64,000 nucleotides of DNA from NCBI RefSeq assembly GCF_005239095.1, contig NZ_SZUA01000002.1, positions 744,001 through 808,000 of the forward strand, read 5' to 3'. Position 1 is the first letter of the stretch, and every line of letters begins with the position of its first letter. The translations under genes and the position numbers were made by a program. Source of the stretch: Luteimonas gilva (GTDB lineage: Bacteria; Pseudomonadota; Gammaproteobacteria; Xanthomonadales; Xanthomonadaceae). Of this stretch, positions 7,215-14,787 are shown piece after piece. The notes below the pieces were generated by a model that did not search any database, was not told the origin of the DNA, and saw only the letters and a program-made list of their open reading frames with translations.

Positions 7215-8702
7215 TCAGAACAAAGGCTGGGTTTCGCCGATCTCGGCGTCCGGATCTTTTTTCCGGGCCGCTCCCCAGCCGCCGGCGCCGGCCTTGAACG
7301 GTTCGGCCGCGGGCGGGCGGCCCTTGCGCTTCTGTTGTTCGCGGTGGGCGTTTTCGGCCAGCACCTTGAACTGGCGTTCGCGCTGCAGGTAAAGCTCGTC
7401 GGCCGACTCCGCGGCCTTGGCCGCGGCGCGCTTGCGGGTGGTCACGTCCTCGTCCCGGCCCGGTTTGGGAATGCTGGAGAAGGGGATGCGCATCGGCGCC
7501 GCGTCGTGGGCCATGGCCTGCTGCATTGCGCCGAAGTACACCGCGTTGTTGCCGTACTTCTCGTTGATCTTGTCGACCACCGCGCTCATGGTTTTGTCGC
7601 GGCGGCGCTCGACCATCAGTTCCTCGGTGACGCTGCCCACCGGCTCCAGGCCGACCAGGGTGACGGCCACCGATAGCGGCGGATTGCGTTGCGGATTCCA
7701 GCGCTTGCGCTGGATCGCCTTTTGCAGCTGCTCCATCTGTTCGCCCAGCAATCGCAGGAAGGTCGGCGTGTCGTCGATGGGCGCGAAGTTCAGGTCGCGT
7801 TCGAACCGGGATTCCAACCCGACGAAGCGGATGCGCAAGGCCATGCCGCTGGCCAGATAGCGTTCGTCGCGCAGCCGCATCGCCGCCTTGGCCAGCAGCT
7901 TGAACAGCACCGAGCGCGCGCCTTCGAAGCTGCGCAGTTCGGGGCCGAGCACGTGCGAATGGCCGACCGAGCCGCGCTTGGTCGCGCGATCGGGCACGTC
8001 GTGCCCGCGCAACTGCAGCCAATAGCGCTCGCCTTCGATGCTGCCCCAGGCCGCGCGCAGATGTTCGCGGGTGGCGCCGCACAGCTGTTCGACGCTGTGG
8101 ATGCCGGCATCGCGCAATCGGCGCTCCATCGACGGGCCGATGCCGCAGAAGTCGCGCAGTTCCAGCGCGTGCAGCTTGTGCGGCAGATCGTCCAATTCCA
8201 GCACGGTCAGGCCGTCGGGCTTGACGATGTCGGACGCGGTCTTGGCCAGGAATCGGTTCGGGGCGATGCCGATGGAGCAGCGGATCGCTGGGCTGTAGCC
8301 GCGATCGACCAGGGTTCGCTTGATCTTGCGGGCGATCGCTTCGGCGTTCTCGCGCTTGCGTTCGCGGCCGATCAGGTAGCAGGGCACTTCGTCGATCGAC
8401 GCGGCCTGGCCGTGCGGAATGCAATCCTGGATCGCATCCATCAACAGGTGGTGCAGCTCGACGTAGCGCGCCGGCCGCGCTTCCACCAATTTCAAGTCCG
8501 GACACTTCTCCATCGCTTCCCACACCGGCGTGCCGGTGGTGATGCCGTACCGCTTGGCTTCGACGCTGGCGGCGATGCAGCAAGTGGTCGCGGCGACCAC
8601 CGGCACCACGCCGACCGCCTGCCCGCGCAGCGACGGGTCGTCGTATTGCTCGACCGAGGCGAAGAACGAGTTGAAGTCGACGAACAGGCAGCGCAGCGTC
8701 AT
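7215..8702 (-). CDS. Y-family DNA polymerase (DinB/UmuC-like)
   Basis: A 495-residue translesion polymerase. The palm motif FVDFNSFFASVEQ carries D9, and SIDE (102-105) supplies the D104/E105 metal ligands, so the active site looks intact. IGIAPNRFLAKTASD and FCGIGPSMERRL (the helix-hairpin-helix) follow, then a little-finger region. About 90 residues after that region form a Lys/Arg/Ala-rich tail. E. coli DinB is 351 residues, so this is a longer branch; it could be a UmuC-like or Xanthomonad-specific DinB paralogue. I saw no LexA box upstream. Confident on family, not on the specific polymerase. Confidence 0.87.
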   Translation of the reverse strand: MTLRCLFVDFNSFFASVEQYDDPSLRGQAVGVVPVVAATTCCIAASVEAKRYGITTGTPVWEAMEKCPDLKLVEARPARYVELHHLLMDAIQDCIPHGQAASIDEVPCYLIGRERKRENAEAIARKIKRTLVDRGYSPAIRCSIGIAPNRFLAKTASDIVKPDGLTVLELDDLPHKLHALELRDFCGIGPSMERRLRDAGIHSVEQLCGATREHLRAAWGSIEGERYWLQLRGHDVPDRATKRGSVGHSHVLGPELRSFEGARSVLFKLLAKAAMRLRDERYLASGMALRIRFVGLESRFERDLNFAPIDDTPTFLRLLGEQMEQLQKAIQRKRWNPQRNPPLSVAVTLVGLEPVGSVTEELMVERRRDKTMSAVVDKINEKYGNNAVYFGAMQQAMAHDAAPMRIPFSSIPKPGRDEDVTTRKRAAAKAAESADELYLQRERQFKVLAENAHREQQKRKGRPPAAEPFKAGAGGWGAARKKDPDAEIGETQPLF

Positions 8703-8810
8703 GGCGCGGTAGAGCGGATAGCGCTTGGGACGACAGTATCGCGCCGTTCCGTCTCGGCCTGTGAGACCGCAGCAAAATCAAGCGCTTAAGCTAAACAGTC
8801 CTCGCTTGTG

Positions 8811-8958
8811 TAGAGCGGAGCTTGCTCCGCTGCAATTGCTTTGTAGAGCGGGGCTTGCCCCGCTGCTTGCTCTGGATCCCGGTTGCGAAAAAACAGCGGG
8901 GCAAGCCCCGCTCTACAAAGCTAAGCCGGGCAAACAGCGGAGCAAGCTCCGCTCTACA
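8811..8958. repeat. nested cluster of four GTAG REP elements
   Basis: Two different REP elements and their inverse copies are nested as A-B-B'-A'. A is GTAGAGCGGAGCTTGCTCCG at 8811-8834, B is GTAGAGCGGGGCTTGCCCCG at 8844-8867, B' is at 8895-8917 and A' at 8936-8958. Each is itself a hairpin, and the pairs also match across the cluster. It separates the polymerase start from the rpiA stop. The GTAG head is typical of REPs described in Stenotrophomonas and relatives. Confidence 0.92.
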
Positions 8959-8987
8959 CGAGCAAAAGCAAAAACGGCAGGAAGTTG

Positions 8988-9635
8988 TCAGAGCACCAGC
9001 GGCGGTTCGCCGCCGACGATCACCACATCCGCCCGGCGGCGCGCGAACAAGCCGACGCTGACCACGCCGGGAATCTGGTTGAGCTCGCGCTCCATCGCCA
9101 CCGGATCGACGATCTTCAGGCCGTGCACGTCCAGCACCCAGTTGCCGTTGTCGGTGACTACGCCTTCGCGCCACACCGGCTGGCCGCCGGTGTGGGCGAG
9201 GATTTCGCGCGCGACCAGGCTGCGCGCCATCGGGATCACTTCCACCGGCAACGGAAATTTGCCGAGCACGTCGACCCGCTTGGCCGGATCGACGATGCAG
9301 ACGAACTTGGCGCTGGCCTCGGCGATGATCTTCTCGCGGGTCAGCGCCGCGCCGCCGCCCTTGATCAGGCATTTGTTGGGATCGCATTCGTCGGCGCCGT
9401 CCACGTACAGCGCCAGCGGGCCGCTGTTGTTGAGATCGATCACCTCGATGCCGTGGCCGCGCAAGCGTTCCGTGCTCTGCTCGGAACTGGACACCGCGCC
9501 GGCGATGCGGTGCTTGATCCGGCCCAGCGCGTCGATGAAGAAGGCGACGGTGGAACCGGTGCCGACGCCGACGATCATGCCGTCTTCGACGTAATCGATG
9601 GCTTTTTCGCCGGCCAGGCGCTTGGCTTCGGACAC
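8988..9635 (-). CDS. rpiA: ribose-5-phosphate isomerase A
   Basis: RpiA interconverts ribose-5-phosphate and ribulose-5-phosphate in the non-oxidative pentose phosphate pathway. The 215-residue protein matches the family length (E. coli 219). It shows the substrate loop [28 protein letters not shown] with the conserved Asp pair, and [10 protein letters not shown]. It is just downstream of the EVE gene (four bases), so the 5-FCL-EVE-rpiA genes are likely one transcript. Transketolase, the same pathway, is far away at 61.8 kb. Confidence 0.96.
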   Translation of the reverse strand: MSEAKRLAGEKAIDYVEDGMIVGVGTGSTVAFFIDALGRIKHRIAGAVSSSEQSTERLRGHGIEVIDLNNSGPLALYVDGADECDPNKCLIKGGGAALTREKIIAEASAKFVCIVDPAKRVDVLGKFPLPVEVIPMARSLVAREILAHTGGQPVWREGVVTDNGNWVLDVHGLKIVDPVAMERELNQIPGVVSVGLFARRRADVVIVGGEPPLVL

Positions 9636-9639
9636 GGAA

Positions 9640-10104
9640 CTACTCCAGGGACAAAAGGAATTTCCATTGCGCCGCCGACACCGGCAGCACCGACAGCCGG
9701 TTGCCGCGCTGGGTCAGCGCGAACGGGCCGAGTTCGTCGGCGTGCGCCTTGATCTCTTCCAGCGGGATCACCCGCTTGAGCTTGCGGTCGAAGCTGACGT
9801 CGACCATTTCCCAGCGCGGCTGTTCGCGCGCGCTCTTGGCGTCGAAATAATCGGAATTCTTGTCGAACTGGGTCGGGTCCGGATAAGCGGTATTGGCCAC
9901 CGTGGCGACGCCGGCGATGCCGGGCACTTCGCAGCTGGAGTGGTAGAACAGCACGCCGTCGCCGACCTGCATTTCTTTCATGTGGTTGCGCGCCTGGTAG
10001 TTGCGCACGCCGGTCCACGGTTCGGTCTTCACCTTGGCCAGGTCGTCGATGGAGAACGTGTCCGGCTCGGTCTTCATCAGCCAGTAGCGTTTGCGCGCGC
10101 TCAT
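9640..10104 (-). CDS. EVE domain protein
   Basis: A 154-residue single EVE domain (PUA-like fold), which in the family reads modified bases such as methylcytosine in DNA or RNA. It opens with the family signature [16 protein letters not shown], then [28 protein letters not shown], of which the first part [11 protein letters not shown] lines the base pocket. Its ATG overlaps the TGA of the 5-FTHF cyclo-ligase gene, so the two are co-translated. A stand-alone EVE gene in this position is common in proteobacteria, and its physiological ligand is not settled. Confidence 0.93.
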   Translation of the reverse strand: MSARKRYWLMKTEPDTFSIDDLAKVKTEPWTGVRNYQARNHMKEMQVGDGVLFYHSSCEVPGIAGVATVANTAYPDPTQFDKNSDYFDAKSAREQPRWEMVDVSFDRKLKRVIPLEEIKAHADELGPFALTQRGNRLSVLPVSAAQWKFLLSLE

Positions 10105-10712
10105 GCGGGCTTCCTCGCGGGAATCAGGGCTTCGGTTTCGGTGCAGACCGCGTCCAGCGGCACGTCCCAGGCTTGCGCGTCCAGCGCGTCGATCCGCTGC
10201 GCGTCGAACGCAGCGCCGACCAGCCAAGGCGGCGCCGCGCGTTCGTGGCGGAACGCGAAGCTGCGATCGTACCAGCCGGCGCCCATGCCGAGCCGGCGCC
10301 CGCGTTCGTCGAAGCCGACCAACGGCGCCACGACCAACGACAATGCGGCGGCTTCGAGCAAGGAATCCGACGAGAGGTCCGGTTCGGGAATGCCGTAGCG
10401 GTTGGACACCAGCGGATCGCCGGGACGCCACGGCGCGAAACGCAGATGCTCGCCGTGCAGCACCGGCAGGCAATAGACGACGTCCTTCGGCAAACGCAGC
10501 TGCCAGACGTGCAGCGCGATTTCGCCGTCCATGGCCCAATAGCCGGCGACGTAGCCGGTCTTGGGCGCGAACGGCAGCGCCAACAAGCGTTCGGCGACCT
10601 TTTCCGCGGCGGCGATGCGTTCGGCCGCGGGGATGTCGCGCCGGCGCCGGCGCAATTCGCGACGCAGAGCGGCGCGGTCTTCGGGCAGGAGCGGGGTTTC
10701 GGCGCCGGTCAT
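10101..10712 (-). CDS. ygfA: 5-formyltetrahydrofolate cyclo-ligase
   Basis: Converts 5-formyl-THF to 5,10-methenyl-THF using ATP. The 203-residue protein ends its catalytic region in LVVAPLVGFDERGRRLGMGAGWYDRSF, the family signature for ATP/Mg binding. RRELRRRRRDIP near the N-terminus is the usual basic segment. It lies downstream of 6S RNA and zapA on the same strand, reproducing the zapA-ssrS-ygfA order of many gammaproteobacteria. In E. coli this gene is co-transcribed with 6S RNA. Confidence 0.95.
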   Translation of the reverse strand: MTGAETPLLPEDRAALRRELRRRRRDIPAAERIAAAEKVAERLLALPFAPKTGYVAGYWAMDGEIALHVWQLRLPKDVVYCLPVLHGEHLRFAPWRPGDPLVSNRYGIPEPDLSSDSLLEAAALSLVVAPLVGFDERGRRLGMGAGWYDRSFAFRHERAAPPWLVGAAFDAQRIDALDAQAWDVPLDAVCTETEALIPARKPA

Positions 10713-10740
10713 GGCGCGGATTCTAAACGCTTTTGATTTC

Positions 10741-10843
10741 TCCCCCTTTGAAAAAGGGGGACGCAGGGGGATTTGCTTTTGCGGTTGCTTCGAGCCGCAA
10801 GATCAAGAGCAAGTCCCCCTTGATCCCCCTTTTCAAAGGGGGA
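10741..10843. repeat. inverted repeat with TCCCCCTTT arms
   Basis: Arms at 10741-10771 and 10814-10843 are mostly inverse copies built from CCCCCTTTGAAAAAGGGGG-like blocks, and each arm is self-complementary. The element sits between the 6S RNA terminator and the cyclo-ligase start, so 6S-ygfA readthrough would have to pass it. It is another dispersed palindrome type, seen once in this window. Confidence 0.75.
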
Positions 10844-10876
10844 AAAAACAAAAGCCCGCGACGAGCGCGGGCTTTC
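10843..10876 (-). terminator. intrinsic terminator of 6S RNA
   Basis: On the minus strand the stem AGCCCGCG/CGCGGGCT with a 5-base loop is followed by TTTTGTTTTTT. It starts about 10 bases after the predicted 3' end of 6S RNA. Confidence 0.85.
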
Positions 10877-10884
10877 GTAAAAAT

Positions 10885-11069
10885 GCATCCTCCGCCATGC
10901 CGATGCATGCGAAACGACCTTGAACCCGGGGTTCAAGTGGGAACGCTGGGAGGCCTTCGGGCTTTCCGCAACGGGGCGGACTTGCACGCCTGGCGTCGTC
11001 GCATTCCCGGTGTCGTTTTTAAGGGACAAGGCGAATGTTTTGCACGCCGTCGAACACGGCAGAGGACGC
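10885..11069 (-). ncRNA. ssrS: 6S RNA
   Basis: A 185-base RNA that mimics an open promoter and sequesters sigma70-RNA polymerase in stationary phase. Its ends pair as a 15-base closing stem, GCGTCCTCTGCCGTG with CATGGCGGAGGATGC, allowing three G-U pairs. The hallmark 3' hairpin CTTGAACCCCGGGTTCAAG is present. Length equals the E. coli RNA (184) within one base. The position between zapA and ygfA is the conserved location. A TATACT -10 box ends seven bases before the predicted 5' G at 11069. The exact 3' end may differ by a few bases because of trimming. Confidence 0.92.
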
Positions 11070-11075
11070 GAACGA

Positions 11076-11104
11076 AGTATAGCGCGGAGATCCGGATCGT
11101 GTCG
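11076..11104 (-). promoter_or_regulatory. predicted promoter of 6S RNA
   Basis: TATACT (minus strand, 11081-11076) is placed so that transcription starts at 11069, exactly the first base of the closing stem. The -35 region (CGACAC at 17-base spacing) is weak. Confidence 0.65.
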
Positions 11105-11134
11105 CCCGTTCGTCGGGCGAAAACATGCCCGCGT

Positions 11135-11434
11135 TCAGGCCGGCGCGTCGAGCGCGCCGTCGAGCTTGCGCTGCAATTCGGTCAGCGTGCGGGACAATTC
11201 GCGGTCGCGGCTGTCGCTTTCGCTGCGCAATTGTTGCAGTTCGTGCGCCAGATTCAGCGCGGCGAGCACCGCGATGCGATCGACCGCGGCCATCCGATTG
11301 CCGCCGCGGATCTCGCGCATCTTGCCGTCGAGCAGCTTGGCCGCGGCGAGCAGGCTGTCGCGTTCGTCCGGTTCCACGCCGACCGTGTATTCGCGGTCGA
11401 GGAGGCGGACGTTGACCGGTTCGCTGGCGCTCAC
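11135..11434 (-). CDS. zapA: cell division protein ZapA
   Basis: ZapA binds FtsZ and bundles its filaments at the division site. The 99-residue protein (E. coli 109) begins with VNVRLLDREYTVGVEPDERD, the family N-terminal domain, and ends in a long coiled-coil helix from AHELQQLRSESDSRDREL onward that drives dimerisation. Its ATG overlaps the TGA of the upstream coiled-coil gene. The gene is immediately upstream of the 6S promoter, the canonical context. Confidence 0.94.
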   Translation of the reverse strand: MSASEPVNVRLLDREYTVGVEPDERDSLLAAAKLLDGKMREIRGGNRMAAVDRIAVLAALNLAHELQQLRSESDSRDRELSRTLTELQRKLDGALDAPA

Positions 11435-11652
11435 GTGTGCTGTTCCAGCGATTTGAGGCGGGTGATCATCGCTTCGACCCGCGACCGCGCCTGTTCATTC
11501 TTGGCCAGCAGCGCGGAGCGTTCGCCGCTCAGCTGTTCCTGCTGCGCGCGCAGGCTGCGGTTTTCCTCCGCCAGGCGTTGCGCGTGCGCGACCAACTGTT
11601 CCACGCGGGCGGCGAGGGCGCGCAGCTGGGCGATGGCTTCGGCGTGGTCCAT
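11431..11652 (-). CDS. ZapB-like coiled-coil protein (TIGR02449 type)
   Basis: A 73-residue protein that is nearly all heptad coiled coil: VEQLVAHAQRLAEENRSLRA then QQEQLSGERSALLAKNEQAR. It matches the small proteins found directly upstream of zapA in many gammaproteobacteria (TIGR02449), which are thought to act at the division ring in a way similar to ZapB. The stop overlaps the zapA ATG (ATGA), so expression is coupled. The role is inferred from position and structure. Confidence 0.85.
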   Translation of the reverse strand: MDHAEAIAQLRALAARVEQLVAHAQRLAEENRSLRAQQEQLSGERSALLAKNEQARSRVEAMITRLKSLEQHT

Positions 11653-11682
11653 GGCGGCACGATAGCACCGCCGGACCGGCGG

Positions 11683-13995
11683 TCAAGCGGGTTCGAACCG
11701 GGCCACGCCGGAGCGCCAATTGCGCAGGAAAGCCAGGCAGCGGTAAGGATCCAGCGGCCGCGCCACCCAGTAGCCCTGGATCTCGTCGCAGTGCTGCTCC
11801 ATCAGCAGCCGGGCCTGGGCCTGGTGTTCCACACCTTCGGCGACGACGTACAAGCCCAGGGTGCGCGCCATCGCGATGATCGAATGGGTGATGGCCTTGT
11901 CGTCCCGGTTCTGGGCGATATCGTCGATGAAGGCCTTGTCGATCTTCAGCGTCGTGATCGGCAACCGTTTCAGGTACGCCAGCGAGGAATAGCCGGTGCC
12001 GAAATCGTCGATCGCCAGGCGTACGCCCAAGTCGCGCAGCGCCTGCATGGTCTGCGCCGCCTGCGCGGCCTTGGCCATCACCACGCTTTCGGTGAGTTCC
12101 AGTTCCAGGCGCTCGCCCGGCACGCCGGTGTCGGCCAGCACCTTGGCCACGTAACGCGGCAGATCGCCGCGCAGCAACTGCAGCGCCGACACGTTCACCG
12201 ACATGTTCAGCGTGCCCAGGCCGTGCTGGCGCCAGCGGCGCAGGGTGGTGCAGGCCTCGCGCATCACCCATTCGCCGATCGGCAGGATCATCCCGCTTTC
12301 TTCGGCCAGCGGAATGAAGTGGTTCGGCGGGATCAGGCCCAGGTAGGGATGCTCCCAGCGCAGCAGCGCTTCGACGCCGGTGATCGCGCCGGTGCGCAGC
12401 GACAGCCGCGGCTGGTAGACCAGGCGCAGCTCGCCGTTTTCCAGCACCTTGCGCAATGCGCCGGACAAGGTCGCGCGCTGGCGCAGCTCCCATTCCATTT
12501 GTTCGGTATAGCGCTGATAGGTGCGGCGGCCCGCGGCCTTGGCCTGGTACATGGCCGTGTCGGCGTGCTTGAGCAGGTCGGTCGGCACCTGCGCATGGTC
12601 CGGATACAGGCTGATGCCGATCGACGGCGAAATGATGATCTCGCGCCGGTCTTCGATCGCCAGCGGCGCGTCGAAGGCGTGAATGATGCGTTCGGCCAGG
12701 CGGTCGCCTTCTTCCGGATCGCGTAGGTGTTCGAGCACGACGGTGAATTCGTCGCCGCTGAGCCGAGCGACGGTGGCGCCGGTCGGCGCGACTTCGCGCA
12801 GCCGCGCCGCCGCGGCGCGCAGGATGCGGTCGCCGGTGGCGTGGCCGAGCGAATCGTTCACGTCCTTGAACCGGTCCAGGTCCAGGAACAGCACCGCGAT
12901 CCGGCTGTCCTCGCGGCGCGCGTTGACGATGGCCTGCGACAGCCGCTCGGACAGCAGACTGCGGTTGGGCAGGTTGGTGAGCGTGTCGTAGTTCGCCAGC
13001 AGGCGCAGTTCCTGCTCGGTGCGCTTGGCGCGGGTGATGTCGCTGAGCACGGCCACGTACAGGCTGCGCTGGTCGATGGCGCCGTCGACGCGGATCGATT
13101 CCAGCGAGCACAGGAAATCCTCGCCGTTCTTGCGCCGCTGCCACATCTCGCCGACCCAGTGGCCCTCGCGCACCACTTGTTCGCGCATTTCGCGGTAGAA
13201 CTCGGCGTCGTGCTGCGGGCTGTCGAGCATGCTCGCCGAATGGCCGATCGCTTCGTCCTCGGTGTAGCCGGTGGTCTTGGAGAAGGCCGGATTCACCGCG
13301 ACGAAGAAGAAATTCTCGTCCAGCACCGACACCGCTTCGTTCATGCTGCGCAGCACTTCGCTAGCGATGCGGCGTTCGCGGTCGGCGTCGCGGCGGTCGC
13401 TGATGTCGCGCGCGGTGCCCGCCACGCGGGTGACGCGGCCCAGCGCGTCGCGCGCCACCGCGCGGCCGCGGGCGCGCACCCAGGTCCATTTGCCGTCGCG
13501 GTTGCGCGAGCGGTGCTCGGACACGAACATCGGCGCGCGGCCTTCGATGTGCGCCTGCATAGCCTGCCGCACCATCGGCAGGTCGTCCGGATGCACTTCC
13601 AGCTCCGGGTTGGCGAAGCGCAAGGTGCGGATCGTGCCCGCGCCGCCCTCGACGGGTTCTTCCACGCTCAGCACGTGCGCCGAGTTGCGGATCAGGTCGT
13701 TGTCCCAGAAATGCTCGCCCGAGGCCCACAGCGCGATCTTCAGGCGCTCCTCGCGTTCGCGGATCTGTTCGAAGTAGCTGCGCTCGGCGCGCCAACGCCG
13801 GCGCCACAGCCAGGCCAGGACGCCGCCGATCGCGGTCGCCGCGGCCGCGTACAGGCCCAGGATCAACAGCAGCAGCGTTCCGCGGTCGCCGCCGGCCAGG
13901 CTGGCGCCGGCCCACGCCGACAAGGGAGCCGCGGCCGCCAAACCGGCCGCGAGCGCAAACTGGAAGCGCGTTCCTGCGTCGCCAAAAATGCGCAC
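11683..13995 (-). CDS. membrane PAS-PAS-GGDEF-EAL cyclic-di-GMP protein
   Basis: A 770-residue signalling protein. Two hydrophobic segments lie at about residues 12-30 and 40-63, followed by PAS domains at about 85-205 and 215-335, a GGDEF domain at about 340-500 and an EAL domain at about 515-760. The cyclase motif is SGDEF, a tolerated variant, and the RxxD inhibitory site five residues before it is absent. The phosphodiesterase motifs are all present: EALLRWEHP, NVSALQL, LELTES, DDFGTGYSSL and AEGVE. I predict an active phosphodiesterase with a possibly active or allosteric GGDEF. It is divergent from ygfB. The sensed signal is unknown. Confidence 0.94.
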   Translation of the reverse strand: MRIFGDAGTRFQFALAAGLAAAAPLSAWAGASLAGGDRGTLLLLILGLYAAAATAIGGVLAWLWRRRWRAERSYFEQIREREERLKIALWASGEHFWDNDLIRNSAHVLSVEEPVEGGAGTIRTLRFANPELEVHPDDLPMVRQAMQAHIEGRAPMFVSEHRSRNRDGKWTWVRARGRAVARDALGRVTRVAGTARDISDRRDADRERRIASEVLRSMNEAVSVLDENFFFVAVNPAFSKTTGYTEDEAIGHSASMLDSPQHDAEFYREMREQVVREGHWVGEMWQRRKNGEDFLCSLESIRVDGAIDQRSLYVAVLSDITRAKRTEQELRLLANYDTLTNLPNRSLLSERLSQAIVNARREDSRIAVLFLDLDRFKDVNDSLGHATGDRILRAAAARLREVAPTGATVARLSGDEFTVVLEHLRDPEEGDRLAERIIHAFDAPLAIEDRREIIISPSIGISLYPDHAQVPTDLLKHADTAMYQAKAAGRRTYQRYTEQMEWELRQRATLSGALRKVLENGELRLVYQPRLSLRTGAITGVEALLRWEHPYLGLIPPNHFIPLAEESGMILPIGEWVMREACTTLRRWRQHGLGTLNMSVNVSALQLLRGDLPRYVAKVLADTGVPGERLELELTESVVMAKAAQAAQTMQALRDLGVRLAIDDFGTGYSSLAYLKRLPITTLKIDKAFIDDIAQNRDDKAITHSIIAMARTLGLYVVAEGVEHQAQARLLMEQHCDEIQGYWVARPLDPYRCLAFLRNWRSGVARFEPA

Positions 13996-14131
13996 GTGGG
14001 CCGACCGTCAGAGGAGCATGCGCGGCAGTGTAGGGGCGGTCCGCGGCCCGCAACAAGCCGGCCCGGCCGGCGCGGGCATCCTCCTGCCGCCGGCATTGCT
14101 ACACTGCGCAGACCCCTTCCGTGCGCACCCC

Positions 14132-14674
14132 GTGTCCGACGAACTGCCCAGCTGGTCCAGTGTCGATGCCCAAGCGCAGGCGCTGAAGCTTTCCGCGACC
14201 CCTTCCGAATTGCACGGCGCCTTGTGCGGCTGGCTGGCCGGCGGCGGCGACGGCCCCGATTGGCTGGCGAAAGTGCTCGCCGACGACCAAGCGCCCAAGC
14301 CCGAAGCGGGCAGCGCGCTGGACGCGATGAACACGGTCACCCGCACGCAGTTCGAGGACCGCGATTTCGGCTTCGCCCTGTTGCTGCCGGACGAAGACGC
14401 GCCGCTGGCCGAGCGCAGCGAAGCCTTGTTCGAATGGTGCCGCGGCTTCCTCGGCGGCTTCGGCTTGGCGGCGGGCAAGGATCCGCCGCTCACGGACGAA
14501 AGCCGCGAAGCGCTGGACGATCTGGCGCGTTTGGCCGCGGCCACGCCCGAGCCGGACGGCGACGAAGAGGACGAGGCGGCCTACGCCGAGATCGAGGAGT
14601 TCGTGCGGGTCGCCGCGCTGCTGTTGCACGGCGACTGCGTGATGGGCCCGCGCCATCGCCATCGTTTGAATTGA
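14132..14674 (+). CDS. ygfB: UPF0149 family protein, YgfB-like
   Basis: A 180-residue YecA/YgfB-type protein with ATPSELHGALCGWLAGGG near the start, LFEWCRGFLGGFGLA centrally and FVRVAALLLHGDC near the end, all family signatures. It starts at a GTG (14132), since the upstream in-frame ATG would add a low-complexity leader that overlaps the neighbouring promoter region. It precedes pepP and faces zapA across the signalling gene, as in E. coli. The biochemical function is poorly defined in most species. Confidence 0.88.
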   Translation: MSDELPSWSSVDAQAQALKLSATPSELHGALCGWLAGGGDGPDWLAKVLADDQAPKPEAGSALDAMNTVTRTQFEDRDFGFALLLPDEDAPLAERSEALFEWCRGFLGGFGLAAGKDPPLTDESREALDDLARLAAATPEPDGDEEDEAAYAEIEEFVRVAALLLHGDCVMGPRHRHRLN

Positions 14675-14768
14675 TTTTTTGTGGGAGCGGCTTCAGCCGC
14701 GAGCTTTTGTTCGCAGGTCGCGACCATCTGGAACGAAGAGCTCGCGGCTGAAGCCGCTCCCACAAAAA
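14675..14768. repeat. paired TGTGGGAG-type REP element
   Basis: Inverse arms TTTTTGTGGGAGCGGCTTC... (14675-14708) and its complement (14737-14768) flank a spacer containing AGGTCGCGACC. The first arm begins at the base after the ygfB stop codon. Confidence 0.9.
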
Positions 14769-14787
14769 GCTTACGGATTCGCAGCCC

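Noticed and set aside
8703-8810. LexA-type box upstream of the Y-family polymerase
   Set aside because: No CTG-N10-CAG-like or other convincing SOS operator found; regulation left open.
8811-8958. CRISPR-like array
   Set aside because: The repeats are inverted pairs with different sequences and short spacers of unequal length; no cas genes are present.
11690-11710. GGTTCGAACC resembling a tRNA T-loop
   Set aside because: It lies in the last codons of the GGDEF-EAL gene with no acceptor stem or anticodon arm around it.
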